This document shows, piece after piece, positions 12,031 to 23,607 of a stretch of DNA of 64,000 nucleotides. Origin of the DNA: Metopolophium dirhodum (Eukaryota; Arthropoda; Insecta; Hemiptera; Aphididae). A program made the position numbers and the translations under genes. The stretch spans positions 65,423,266-65,487,265 of the forward strand of contig NC_083560.1 of assembly GCF_019925205.1 (NCBI RefSeq), read 5' to 3'. Numbering within the stretch: position 1 is the first letter of the stretch; each line of letters begins with the position of its first letter. The notes below the pieces were generated by a model. That model made no database searches. It was not told the origin of the DNA and was given only the letters and a program-made list of their open reading frames with translations.

Positions 12031-15000
12031 TTCCTACGTTGGTTTAAAATTGCATTTTTAGAGTTTTATATTTTTGTCTGGATCTGACTCTGTAGCCCAC
12101 TAGCCCGTAGATAATAAAAATAATAAATATCTTAAATAGATAGTTGTTTTGCATCCTGAGTAGCTCAACTTTTTTTTTTCCACTATCGTAATTCATAACT
12201 ATATTGTGAATTACCAAACATTTATTCACTTATCAATATAGGAATTCTTAATTTATTAATGGCATCAGATAGGTAGTGAGAATGTATAGTACTAACTACT
12301 AATAAATATTATTGCCAGTAGCTGTTTTAACAAAATGTTATGATGGTGGGTTGGGGGGGGGGGGGTTGAATTTAGTACTATGGAACAAAAATAAATGTAT
12401 TATCATTATTTTGACAAAGACTTTTATTCAAGCTTAATTATCTTTTTATAATTGTTATATTTTATAACTTTTATGATATTTACTGGTAATAAATACCATA
12501 AATTATTATTTTTAATTTTGAAATATTAAAAGAAATTAACCAAGGGACTTCTACACTCATAATACTTTAAGTGAATTGATATTATGTATACATTTTAAGT
12601 TCGGTTATGATGAATTTGTAGGTATCTTAATACTATTAATCTTGATGAATTATTCTTCAAATCACGAAATTTTAATAGTGATGATTCATCGAATATAGTT
12701 TCTGGACTTAGATTCGATCCCATCCAAAATAAAATCATTTAATTAAAAATAGAATATCACCTGTGTAACAATAATATAATGGATGGATACGGAAATAACT
12801 GTGCTGTTGCGTAGGATTACTAATGTCGATGCAACATCCGTATAATAATAACACATAACTTCGAAAAACTATCATTGAATTTTTCACCGACTGCACGTAT
12901 TTTATTAAAATATTAAATAACGCATGAAATGAATACATATTGTGAAAATAAAGTTTGATTATGATTTACGAGCCCCAAAACATTTTATGGGCAATAATGT
13001 TTACCCATTTTATTTCATCCAAATAAAACTCTTCGTATTCACTTGATGATTTGACATAAAATAGTATGTTTAATAAGAAGTGTACACAAACTGACAATAT
13101 TTCACAAAACGATGATTCACATATACGACCAATATAAAACTATCTACGCGTTGAAACTAATTTTTCAGATTTCGGGCAAAAATAAACCATCAAAAAATCT
13201 AAAAATACATAAAATGTATAATGTATACATTTTTATGAGTTATGACTTATTGTAGGTACACTTAAATTTTATATTTCACTTTACTCTGTTATGCACTATC
13301 ATAATATGATTGTTCAATATTGTTTATATTCATAAAGTAATTACCTGGGGTAATTATTGTGCAAACGGTTCACCACAAGGAAAAAAGAAATATAATTACT
13401 TACTAAATATAAAAGGATTCAAGTTGTACATAGGTAATAGGTATCCCTACTAATTACCTACATAATTATAATATTATGTGTACAATCTAAAGATTAATTA
13501 TTATTTAAGCAATAATAACTGTTTCCCCGATAGTGTATTCCAATTTATATACTAAAATTTAAGTTTACTGATTTTATGGTCTCGTGATTATAAGCTCATA
13601 AACATAATATGACAATATAGGTACTACTCCGCTAACCAATAACCATATATGTATGTGACAAAAAAGAAGTGGAAAATGGATAGGTACCTATAATATACTC
13701 TTGTAAGTAACCTACAACTATAAGTAGATATAATAATAATTATTATTATGGATCAACATTTCTGGGAAAAACTGAAATTTTTCCGCAAAACTTGGGAGAT
13801 TTATCGAACAAACATTTCTCCATCTATTTAAATCTAAAAGTTTTAAAAAAAAAACATAACAACGATATTTTTAGAGCAGATATCTATATTGATAGTACTG
13901 TTAGTAAATAGTAGATAACGGATATGTTAGGTTATTTTACTAGGAATATTAGTACATAATAGTAGATACATATAAGTACTCAGAAATCCCATTTTTTTTT
14001 ATGGTAGCTCTTAGAGAAATCCGAATTTTGTAGGTCATAATATGCATACTCATATTATATAACAGTAAGTTTATTACTAAAAATGGTTTTTATTAAAAAT
14101 AACGTTTCGTATATTTCATAGTTATGATTTGATTTTTCTTATACTTTAAAACTATTTAAACTTTAAAGCATAAATAATCTTTTTCTAATTTTCCAATACA
14201 TTTAAAAAAAAATGTGTTGTTTTAAAATTTTCTAATTTTTCCACATTTTCTGGGGATCTTGAAAACATCCTATTTTCCACAACATTTTCCGGCATTTTAA
14301 TCTCTATGTTTAATTATAATACTACAATAGTAATACATTTTGATTTAAATTTTAAACGACTTATCTTGTGACTAACTGCGTGAAAAGCGTAACAGTCTGA
14401 TACATTTGATTTACAAAAAAAAAAACACACTGAACTACATACTAAATGTGCAATCATATCCATCATAATATACAACTTTAATTAATATAAAATATGTGAC
14501 AACATAACACAAAATTATTGAATATGATTGTTAGTATGTTACTTAATGTAAACAAAAGTGTATTATGTATATAATCAATCAAATGTAAATTAGGCAGTCG
14601 ACGTTCTTGAACAAGAATACGAAATTTAAGCGTACAAATTCAGAGGGTATAGTGACATTGATTGAATATATTTTGAAGAGTAAATATTGCGAGTAAATAA
14701 AATGTACCTACGTATTACAAATATCAAAAAATACGAGAAATTTCTGTTTTTTTTTCGTACATGATGTAATAAAAACACAAATAAAAACAGTTTCTAGAAC
14801 ATCTAAGATTTTGTGCAACAACCATGAAGACATTTAATTTTTCTTAATAAAAAAGAATTTTGATATATTTCGTGAAAATACAAAGCAATGAAACACGCAC
14901 GGATGACGCTTCCCTATGAGGTATCTTAGACTTTTAGCCCGAAAAACGCTAATTCAGTTTCCGAAAATAGAGCGCTATGACGTGTCCTCCGAATGAATTT

Positions 15001-15366
15001 CAGAAACAGTTTTGGGTTTGTTCGAAAAAAATAGTGAGTGTATTATAAGTTATTGTCTACAACATAAAAAAAACAAAATCGACAAACGACAATGTAATCA
15101 TATAAAAAAAGAAACCAGAAACAACAACACCATGACTATATTATATATATATCCTAGAATTAAAATGGAAAATCGAATATGTGCAAATATATAATATCAT
15201 TGTGTAAATAATTGAATAAATATCATAATAAGTGGACGATCTTTTTTCGTTAAAAATATATGATGTAGTCCAAAAATTACTTGAAATTTCTATAAAAACG
15301 CTTGCCAAGTCAAGGATCGGCATATGTAACCTTTCTAGATTTTTAATTTTTAGAAATTTATTAACT
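12031..15366. other. Noncoding stretch, nothing recognised
   Basis: AT-rich, with a G homopolymer run at about 12353-12364. The open frames of 60-83 residues are low complexity. The stretch at 13750-14300 has partly inverted 'ggaaaa'-type segments at its two ends (about 13755 and 14280) and may be an old decayed repeat. Confidence 0.5.
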
Positions 15367-15998
15367 GATATCACACCAAAGCGGTTTAACAATTAGAATC
15401 CAGAAAAATGTCGGTGTGAACAGTCCCACAAAAAATCATTTTCATTTTGTGAGAGAGATCTCCGAAACCGGAGAGCGGATTTCGTTGTTTGGGGTCTTGT
15501 TAAATTCACATTGGTTAGGAGAAGTGCAGTGAAGATTTTCAAAACTTTATCTTTAATAGTTAATTCAATACAGAACATTAAACAAAATTAAAACAAATTT
15601 TATTGGGCATTTTTTTTAATGTTTTTCAGCTTTACAGCTTTTTAGTGAATTAACGATCGGAGATAAAGTTCTGAAAATCTTCACTGCGCTTCTCCTAGCC
15701 AATGAATCTAACAAGACCCCAAACAACAAAATCCGTTTTCCAGTTTCGGAAATCTACTTCGTTAAATGAAAATCTAGCGAAAAATAACTCTTTTTTTTTA
15801 TCTGTGAAAAATTAAATAATTTTTAAAGAAAATTGTAATTCCACATTTAGTATCTATTTGATAATCCCTGTTTAATGAGTAATCAACCAACTTTTTAGCT
15901 ATCATAGTTTAGGAGAAAAGTTAAAAATAGAAATTTTGGGACTGTTTACGCCGACGTTTTTATGGATTCAAGTGGTTATACCGCTTGAGTGTGATATC
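15367..15998. repeat. Fold-back (long inverted repeat) element
   Basis: The left arm (15367-15552) pairs with the right arm (15661-15998). Matching blocks include gatatcacac / gtgtgatatc at the outer ends and 'ttgtttggggtcttgtta' (about 15485) with its complement at about 15710-15727. The inner ends 'gaagattttcaaaactttat' and 'ataaagttctgaaaatcttc' also pair. The right arm carries about 150 bp absent from the left, so one arm has been deleted or the other has gained sequence. The loop is about 108 bp. There is no coding potential; it is probably a non-autonomous DNA element. Confidence 0.75.
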
Positions 15999-17229
15999 AA
16001 ATCTCTCTCATTAATATTTTATATTAAAGCTAGCTAAGGTACCCACCTACTCATAATTACTGAGATAAATTTTTATTATTTTCCTTTTTAACACAAATTC
16101 TAGAAGTTTTCAAAGTTCAGACTTTCATTTCAATTACCATACTTACTTGATTAAAAATCAATAAAGGAAAAAACTGTGCTAATATTTTTTTAGTTATTAT
16201 GGGTACAGTATTAACGGTACCTATTAAGCTACTCATAAGAAAAACTGTTTTACATTTTCAATTCTTAGCTAAAAAAATTGAAAATGTTATACATTTTTAA
16301 CTAAAAAATAATTTGCAAATTTTCGTGATTTAGATAAATGTTGTCATAACTTTAACTTTGAATGCTTATAAAATTAAATCCTGCCTATGTACCTATCTTT
16401 AATATTTTTTAACAGCATTTATAAAACTAATGAGGAAACTTGTATTAGGTACATTTTTATGCTGTATGACACAGCAAAAACATTTATTGAAATTTATAAT
16501 AAAAAAAATGAAAATTGAGAATTTAAATAAACATTTTTATAAATTATGCCAAGTAGTACCTATAGAAAAAATTAAAATATATTTTTTGTGGAAAATTGCA
16601 ACCATATAATTATAACAGAATAAGAAAATTATTTCATGAGAAATATTTATTTAATTTATCAACACCTGGATCACCTTTAATCTGGATTCACCTGGAATAA
16701 AAAAATTTAATTTCAGGCGCTCATGAAATATTAACATGACTTTCCTGAAAACTTTTTTTATGAAAGGTAGAAAAACTTATTTTATTAAATTTTAAAATAT
16801 TAAATATAAAATGAAAATGTTATATGAATTTCTAACTCAAAATAATTTCCAAATTTTCGTGACTGACAAATTTTGTCAAAAACATTAAATTTTCCAGTGG
16901 GCTTTCTTCGTATTTGGGAAATGGGGCCTTTTCCATCGTTTTATGGAATAACGCCTGGATAGTATAATGTATGAGCATGAATCACATCACAGTAACTACG
17001 AAACCTACACTGCTACACGAGCATAATATCATCATAATTTGATGTGTTACATTATCAATCTTAGTATACTCTATTTTAAGTTTAAAAAGTAATAGATACA
17101 ACAAGTACTGGCTTAAAAATATGGTGAAGTCAATAATTTCTAATCAATAGTAAACAGAACAGCATAGTAGCAAAATATCTACGTGGAAAACAATTACATG
17201 TTAAATAAATTATTTACTAATAAAAGTAG
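15999..17229. other. Noncoding stretch with fragments of the GAGCGGAG repeat interior
   Basis: Blocks at about 16300-16380 and 16830-16890 contain 'aataatttgcaaattttcgtga'-like wording. The same wording occurs inside the dispersed repeat at about 42318-42350, and in inverted form at about 27500. No gene seen. Confidence 0.45.
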
Positions 17230-17247
17230 ACTGACAACACAGGACAA

Positions 17248-17595
17248 ATGGAGAAGAAACCATACACGTGCGATGTTTGTGACAAGTTATTCAGTGAAAG
17301 TAGCAATTTGGCGGGACACGAGCGAATACACACTGGTGAAAAACCGCACGCGTGCGATGTATGCGACAAGTCGTTCTCTGTAAGCGGAAATTTGACGGCA
17401 CATCGACGCACACACACTGGCGAAATACCGTATGCGTGCGATATATGCGACAAGTCGTTCAACCAAAGTAGCCATTTCACAAGACATCGACGCACACACA
17501 CTGGCGAAAAACCGTATGCGTGCGATGTATGCGACAAGTCGTTCTCTGTAAGTAGCAATTTGAAAGTACACAAGCGGATGCACATGGCACACTGA
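17248..17595 (+). CDS. Short C2H2 zinc-finger protein (four tandem fingers)
   Basis: An intact 115-residue frame. Four fingers of the form C-X2-C-X12-H-X3-H begin at about residues 8, 36, 64 and 92, joined by TGEKPH, TGEIPY and TGEKPY linkers. This is a DNA-binding array that would act in the nucleus on a target of about 12 bp. Predicted contact residues (-1, 2, 3, 6) are E/S/N/G, V/G/N/A, Q/S/H/R and V/S/N/V. Finger 3 has Phe where Leu normally packs the helix. The 84-bp units are very alike, suggesting recent internal duplication. The bases before the ATG read in frame as 'NTGQ' after a TAG at 17227, resembling the linker of a lost upstream finger, so this may be a truncated copy or a last exon of a larger gene. 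No BTB, KRAB-like or ZAD domain is present. A possible polyadenylation signal aataaa lies near 17732. Confidence 0.7.
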   Translation: MEKKPYTCDVCDKLFSESSNLAGHERIHTGEKPHACDVCDKSFSVSGNLTAHRRTHTGEIPYACDICDKSFNQSSHFTRHRRTHTGEKPYACDVCDKSFSVSSNLKVHKRMHMAH

Positions 17596-17972
17596 TTGGA
17601 TTGATGAAATATCTATGATCCAGGGTCATATTAAAATAGGATAAATCATGTTAACATATTATTATGGAAGCACCGTTAAAATGTCAATTTTTTTGTGCAA
17701 ACAGGAAGTTGTTAGTTTTTCGAATGCATAAATAAATATTTTGTTTGGTTTTTAAGTATATAAAAATTGTATAAAAAAAGAAAAAAGTGGGTTTCAATTT
17801 TATTTTTTACACATTGAGTTAAAAAGTTCAAAATATTTGGCATCACACCGGCTGATGTACCTAACGTGTCAATGTTTATGGAATTATCGTTTCAAAAATG
17901 ATCATTTGAGTCTAGACATAAATGCAGTGTTTTTACATTCAGTACCCGTTTTTTTATTTGTATATACTAATA
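17596..17972. other. Presumed 3' flank of the zinc-finger ORF
   Basis: AT-rich sequence with an aataaa motif at about 17732. The 61-residue open frame at 17837 is not protein-like. Confidence 0.4.
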
Positions 17973-18370
17973 ACGGTTCAACGACAAAATATCCCGGTCA
18001 AAATATCCCCGACAATATATAATATAATAACTATTGCGATTAGAAGTAGTAATCTAATCACACTTTATCTAATCTAGTATTATTCGCTATTTTGATAAAG
18101 GAAATATAGTATGTCATTTTATATCATTACCTACAGTGCGTGTCGTGAGCATTTAACAGTCTTAAATCAAATTATTTAACTAACACTTTTTATTTAATTA
18201 AAAAAATGCTAGAATTTTTCAAAAGCCAAAAAGGCAATAATTTACTAATATTTGAAGGATATTTATCCAGTATACACCGAAAGTAACACTGAGTATAAAA
18301 GAAAAAATTGTTTGACAAGATGTTACACAACCACAGACGACGAATCAGGTTTGTTGATTTATGATTAAAT
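17973..18370 (+). pseudogene. FLYWCH-like zinc-finger remnant, frameshifted, possibly from a MULE
   Basis: From 18207 a frame reads 'MLEFFKSQKGNNLLIFEGYL'. After a one-base shift near 18262 another frame continues with 'YTESNTEYKRKN' and 'TRCYTTTDDESGLLIYD' to a stop at about 18365. The order (hydrophobic 'LL..EGYLY', a charged stretch, then C and a 'TTDDE' tail) resembles the FLYWCH domain carried by many insect Mutator-like transposases and proteins derived from them. The expected W-x-C is degraded to N-C. Just upstream (17973-18012) lies a repetitive 'caaaatatccc' pair that could be a transposon terminus, but no matching inverted end was found. The family assignment is tentative. Confidence 0.45.
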
Positions 18371-20175
18371 TTTAGGACGTGGATATAATAATATATATAA
18401 TAATAAAATATAAGAACTGTCGATACAATTGATCTTATAATATATGTATAATATGTTACGGTTTTATCAGATTTTTAAGTAATATACAATTTATGATAAT
18501 TGTAAAACGAATACTGTAATTATTCTCAATAGGCCTGGATATAATAATATTATATTGTCATATATTGTCACAATTGTTATTAATATTAATATATACAGAT
18601 GATATATTTGTTATGAATTAAAAAAAAAAATGAATGGCTTCGAATGCCTAGTGATTTAAATAATTAATACATTTACAAATGATACTAACCATTCAACAAC
18701 AATTCATAAACAAATAATAATTACTACTTACTAGAGAATATAAACAATAATAAATTCCCGATTACACCTAAATAATAAGTAATAACATTTATATAGGTAT
18801 TTTTATAACATTTAACATTAATTTTACAAATTAAACAAGGTGACCGGTAATTATTTTAATAATAAAAAATCATAACACAATAATTCATTGACCAACTAAA
18901 CCTGAACTAGCGAAAAAATAATAAAATCGCGTGTTATCACTTCACCAGTTATCTATTGGTAATAGGTACCACACTATAAAGAATATTAAATTCCAACTTT
19001 AAACTCTTATAAAAAAATATTGTGACCGTGTGTTTACGATATTTTTTAAATGGTTAATGAACAAATTATTTTTGGAACCTTGTATTAAATTTTCAATTTT
19101 TTTGACAAAACAAAATATTTTAATAGAAAAAAAACAATTTAATTAATTCGTGTGAGTATCTATAAATAGCTCAAAGAATCAATATATTTAAAAAAATTCA
19201 TATTATATGGAAAATGGTTGTATTATAAACGCTATATCTACGTTTATTTAAATAAAAATATCTGTACTCATTCCAAAAACATATTTAATATAACACATCA
19301 TTGTAAAATCTATACTATCATCACTCCCCTTAGAATTTAAATTACGGAAAAACATGAAATTTTACGATAAACTAGTATTTAAAAAAAATCGATTTTTACA
19401 TTTCTATTGTAATTACGAAAACGAACCGTAAATAGGTACTTGTAATTTTCAGAGAATGTTGCGGCTTTTTTCATCTATAGGCCATATTATATAAAATTTT
19501 CTGTTACACCAAAAATGGCCTATCTAATTCTGGCTGCTTGAACCATTTCTGATACATGAAAATAGTAATATTATTATGATCTGATAACTGTGATTTTACT
19601 AAAATAATGTTTGCAGAAAGTTCATCTACTTCAGAACGAACTACCTAGTAAATGTTGTCACAGATCGTTAGACGGAAAACTTATTTATAATTTTATTCCA
19701 CCCACCCTAATTTTTTTTTTTTAAATTCAATAATGTATTCAATGTGAAACATATAATTAAAAAAGCCCATATTATTAACAACTGTTATGACAAAATTGTC
19801 GTCGTGGTTGAATACAAAATCATTTTTAAACTATAGTTAATTTTAACATACCTGGGTAGTTTTATTATTAACATTTAAGTTTATCGGAACCAATTTGTAT
19901 TCTATCGATATATTTAAAGACTACCCGTGGGATTCAATTCGGTATAGTTCGGACTTGAGAACCAACTCGTCCATTGAAATAATGAACCTTTTTCACTCGA
20001 ATAATATTATCCTTCAAACATGGTATGTGTGTGTTCAATTCAGTCTAATATATATATAAACAGCATTATTATGTCATCACACTGCTCTTTGAGACATTCT
20101 GTTTGTACACCGTTCAGAAGTATTTTTATAAACTGTTATTACAATATTTCACCCTCTACCATATTGTTTTCAAAG
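18371..20175. other. Noncoding stretch, nothing recognised
   Basis: AT-rich with many short A/T runs; no protein-like frame and no clear repeat end. Confidence 0.5.
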
Positions 20176-20313
20176 TGCGTCATTCCGGCACTATAGTGCG
20201 GCCGAGTTTCAGCCCCACACGCAACTTAAGCGACCGACAACGTTCTTCAACCCATCAATATAATAATTCGAAAATAAATACAGTGAATCACGCAGATAGT
20301 ATAGGAACTTATG
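20176..20313 (+). other. Candidate internal coding exon (46 codons, phase 1-1)
   Basis: A GC-richer 138-bp segment is bounded by an acceptor-like site (pyrimidine-rich run ending tttcaaag at 20175) and a donor-like site (atg|gtatgc at 20313/20314). Within a longer open frame it encodes a Ser/Thr/Asn/Arg-rich, probably disordered segment including 'GTIVRPSFSPTRNLSDRQRS'. The length is a multiple of three and both boundaries fall at the same phase, so it could be skipped cleanly. I recognise no family and see no partner exon nearby, so it may be chance. Confidence 0.25.
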
Positions 20314-21679
20314 GTATGCGATAAAAATTATATATTATTTTATCAATACGGACACATCGGAGTTGGTCGTGATCAAATTAGTAAAATATACCTACCTACA
20401 CATTAGGATTGTTGACGGGAAAATTAAATCTTATCAATTTTTCAATTTGTTCATATTAAATATATTAAAAACGATTAAAAATATTGAGTATAATAAGCTC
20501 CGACCGATGCAGTAAACTTCTTTACCTAATCAAAAATATTTAAATGTTTGAAACCTAACCTCTATTGCTAAGGTCGAATCAATGAATTTTTTTTGAAACT
20601 TAGTGGAGATGAATTAATTTAAATGAAATTAACGTGCAATTATTATTGCAAATACGAATTCTTCATTTTCATAATTTTTTTAACATTATGGCTGAGTTTG
20701 GTATATATATTTTCAAAAGTTAAAGCTAACTTCAAACCCAAATCACCCTCTGACTTTTCAAGTGTTTTTTCCAATCATTTTTAAACTAAATACGATTTGA
20801 TAACAAGTTCAAATAAATAATGTATTTTTTTGATCATGACAAAAAAATATACTCATGAATTATTCCATCAAAAAATATTCTGTAACTAAATGTATTATCT
20901 ACAGTAGAGTATAATATTATATAGTATACATTGCTTCATAGAATCAATTATCATGACAGTAAATATTGTTCCTACATTTATTATTCATCAAAATATTAAA
21001 ACAAGACATTTGCCTTTTCAATATTATCAACAAAATTAATCAGTAATATAATTATAAAAAAAAATGAAATATACAATTTGCTATACATTTGAGATTCTAC
21101 GAAAAATTTAAATAACGGTATGTCTTTTATTACTATATGTAACAATAAACATAGACAACGTCTTCAAGTTCATAAAATTCCTAGCAGAAACGCACCCTAT
21201 TAACAAATTTCAAATTGTATATAATTATTATTAACATCTAATTTCAGTTTAATAAAGTAATATTTTTTATTTTTTTTCTCTTATGATCTGTTATTACTAA
21301 TAATATTATTACCTATAATATGTTCCTTCAATTTTTAATATTATGTAATTCATGAATATTGTAAAATGCATTGTAACGTCCAATAGCCACAGATGCTGCG
21401 GATAGATAGTATGTTTAAAAAAGAAAATAAAATACAGATATAAAATATGATAATATTATTGTTTATTTGTATTTTATTTGGTAAAGATGTTTAAAAATGT
21501 TTTAAGGGTCCCGTTGCAAGTTTTTCAAATTTTCCACAATTCTATAAAATTTGAAAATTAAATTTTATATTTTAGTTGCCCTCCTTAATTATAAGACTTT
21601 TCCACTAATCTACTACCCGATACCTATTTAGGGGGGGGGGGGGTTGATAGGGTGTATTATATCGAAAAAAATTACTTTA
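20314..21679. other. Noncoding stretch, nothing recognised
   Basis: AT-rich; contains a G homopolymer run near 21631-21643 just before the hairpin element. Confidence 0.5.
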
Positions 21680-21981
21680 CGGGAATAACTCTCAAGCTTT
21701 GTAGAATTGTCGGATTTTGATGACTATATTTTTATCTGAAAGAAGAAAAATTCCTACAGCCCGCATCGATCTCTGATGTTGTATTTTATTTCAAAAAATA
21801 ATATTAAAAAATTTGAAAAAAAATGGTTTTTATCTTGTATTTTTTTTAGACATATTATAAAGTTTGAGAATAAATTATTGACAAACAGGGATCGATGTGG
21901 GCTGTAGAATATTTCCCTCTAGCAATTAAAAGAAAAATTATGAGATTTGGTTGATTTTACAAGGTGGCATCGTTATTCCCG
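21680..21981. repeat. Hairpin (inverted-repeat) MITE-like element
   Basis: The outer ends cgggaataac (21680) and gttattcccg (21972-21981) are perfect inverted matches. Further in, 'ctacagcccgcatcgatc' (about 21754) pairs with 'gatcgatgtgggctgtag' (about 21890). The innermost parts are A/T-rich and partly pair. The element is about 300 bp with almost no loop and no coding capacity. I could not find a flanking target duplication. Confidence 0.7.
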
Positions 21982-22409
21982 CAGAGTGTATTTTTAAGGA
22001 CAAAATGGCATCGGCACCGGGTGCCTTAATAATATACAGCTTTTAAGTTTGGTCAGTTGGAAATAATTATTGAAATATAAATAAAAAATGTTTAAATTGA
22101 ATATTGTATATAATATATTCTAGAGAATAATTCATTGTATTCGATATTCCTAGACGTTTTGTAACACAGTTTTTACTTATACACATTTATGAATAAATTA
22201 ATATTGGTTTTTTACTTGGTAAATTAAATATTTCTTTTTGACTGTGATTTTCGACAAAAATTGGTATCTACTCTAGCCGATACTTTGAGATACTTTGTGT
22301 TTTTTAACTTTAGTTGTTGCACGTATATAATATTGTACCTCAATACTTTGTACTATGTATTATTTTAAATCATTCAAAAACTAATATATAAATAATTGAA
22401 TTAAGTTCC
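21982..22409. other. Noncoding stretch, nothing recognised
   Basis: AT-rich sequence between a hairpin element and a LINE 3' fragment. Confidence 0.5.
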
Positions 22410-22556
22410 AGGCCCGGTAGCGTTGCTGAGTGTCTTCCCGTCATCGTTAATTTTTATTTCCAATATGTTGAATTATTATGGCATCAGTATTAATTATTAA
22501 TTTGTATACACCGTTAATAATAGATTATAAATATTTACATTTATAAATAAATAAAA
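22410..22556 (+). mobile_element. 3' end fragment of a Jockey-like LINE
   Basis: The segment starts 'ggcccggtagcgttgctgag' and ends in an A/T tail 'aaataaataaaa'. It parallels the 3' UTR of the minus-strand Jockey element at 4306-4460: both have a '(g)gtggtgctgctgagtg'-like block, then about 120 AT-rich bases, then aataaataaa. It is only about 150 bp long, so it is a heavily 5'-truncated copy. The next LINE begins exactly in or after its A/T tail. Confidence 0.55.
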
Positions 22557-22557
22557 T

Positions 22558-23550
22558 ATGAAAGCTGGATTTGCAACAGAACAATTCGCGCATATACTAA
22601 GTTTCAGAAGACAAGTATACATTAATCAAGACAGTGTATCCAAACTACCTAGTTCAATCATAGTAACATTAGAAAACACTACTTTTAGAATATTTATTAC
22701 CGATGACACGGTAACTTGTTTTCAATGTCATAAAACCAATCATTTATCAAGCCAATGTAAAAATATACCTGAACTATTCAATATCATCGATATGACCGAA
22801 ACCGACAGGGAAGAAACCAATGACCTATCACCAACCCCAAATGTAGAAAAAAATGTATCTCTCTCGCCACCTGCTAGTGTTAATGCTCAAAATATCCATT
22901 CCACTCAAAATAACGTTCCTTTAACACCAAACCAAGCAAATGATTATGGTGATCTAATCACTATCGATCAACCCAAAAAACACTCGCTAGCCGAAAAACT
23001 CAAATCATCATCCAACAAAATTGTCAACGTAACTTATCCAAACCAAGTTAAACGCTCTGCCCCGTCAATCACGTCTCAACTAACATCTCCAAAATCTTCG
23101 CACTCATCCAACCCGCCTTTAACAATGAAGCCTTCCAACGCACCTGAAGGAAAAAACCCAGCCATCAAAAAACCCTAATGGAAATGTACACAAAAAACCG
23201 AAAGTTAGAACCAGCACCAGTTCAAATGTAGCTTCTATTCAAATATCGATGTAGGGTTAAATCCAACCAAAGATCTGTTCAACTCCAACCCTCAAATGTC
23301 CTTATCACTCAATCAATTTAAAGATTTCTTCGAAAACTCGCAAGGTTGCACTGATCTCGAGAGTTTATGTATGGAGCACAATAGCAGTCCAGAAAATATA
23401 ATCCAAATCATTACAAACATCTACCCTGTCGTAACAATTAAAAGTATTAAAAACCGTCTAACCAGATTATCAAAAGCACTCGAAAAAGTTCGAAACATAA
23501 ATTCTAGTCAGAGTTTCTATTCTGACAGCAATGATGACGAAACCTACTAG
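22558..23550 (+). pseudogene. LINE ORF1 (gag-like, CCHC) pseudogene
   Basis: A 206-codon frame (22558-23178) contains a zinc knuckle at residues Cys54, Cys57, His62, Cys67. It follows a 'GFATEQFAHILSFRRQ...SIIVTLENTTFRIF' region that in I-type ORF1 proteins precedes the knuckle. Then comes a Ser/Pro/Asn-rich low-complexity tail. A base gain near 23173 shifts the frame; a second shift near 23245 restores it, so the last 84 codons (23296-23550) return to the first frame and hold a helical C-terminal segment. The product would coat LINE RNA and bring it to the target. The ATG at 22558 is probably a chance internal Met at the truncation edge, because family members have a longer N-terminus. Confidence 0.75.
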
Positions 23551-23607
23551 CTTGTTCGATATCCATTCACCTACTACGTACCAAATAAACTAAATATCAA
23601 ACTTATC

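Noticed and set aside
17217..17592. Minus-strand frames of 101 and 122 residues
   Set aside because: They are antisense shadows of the zinc-finger repeats, open only because of the repeated codons.
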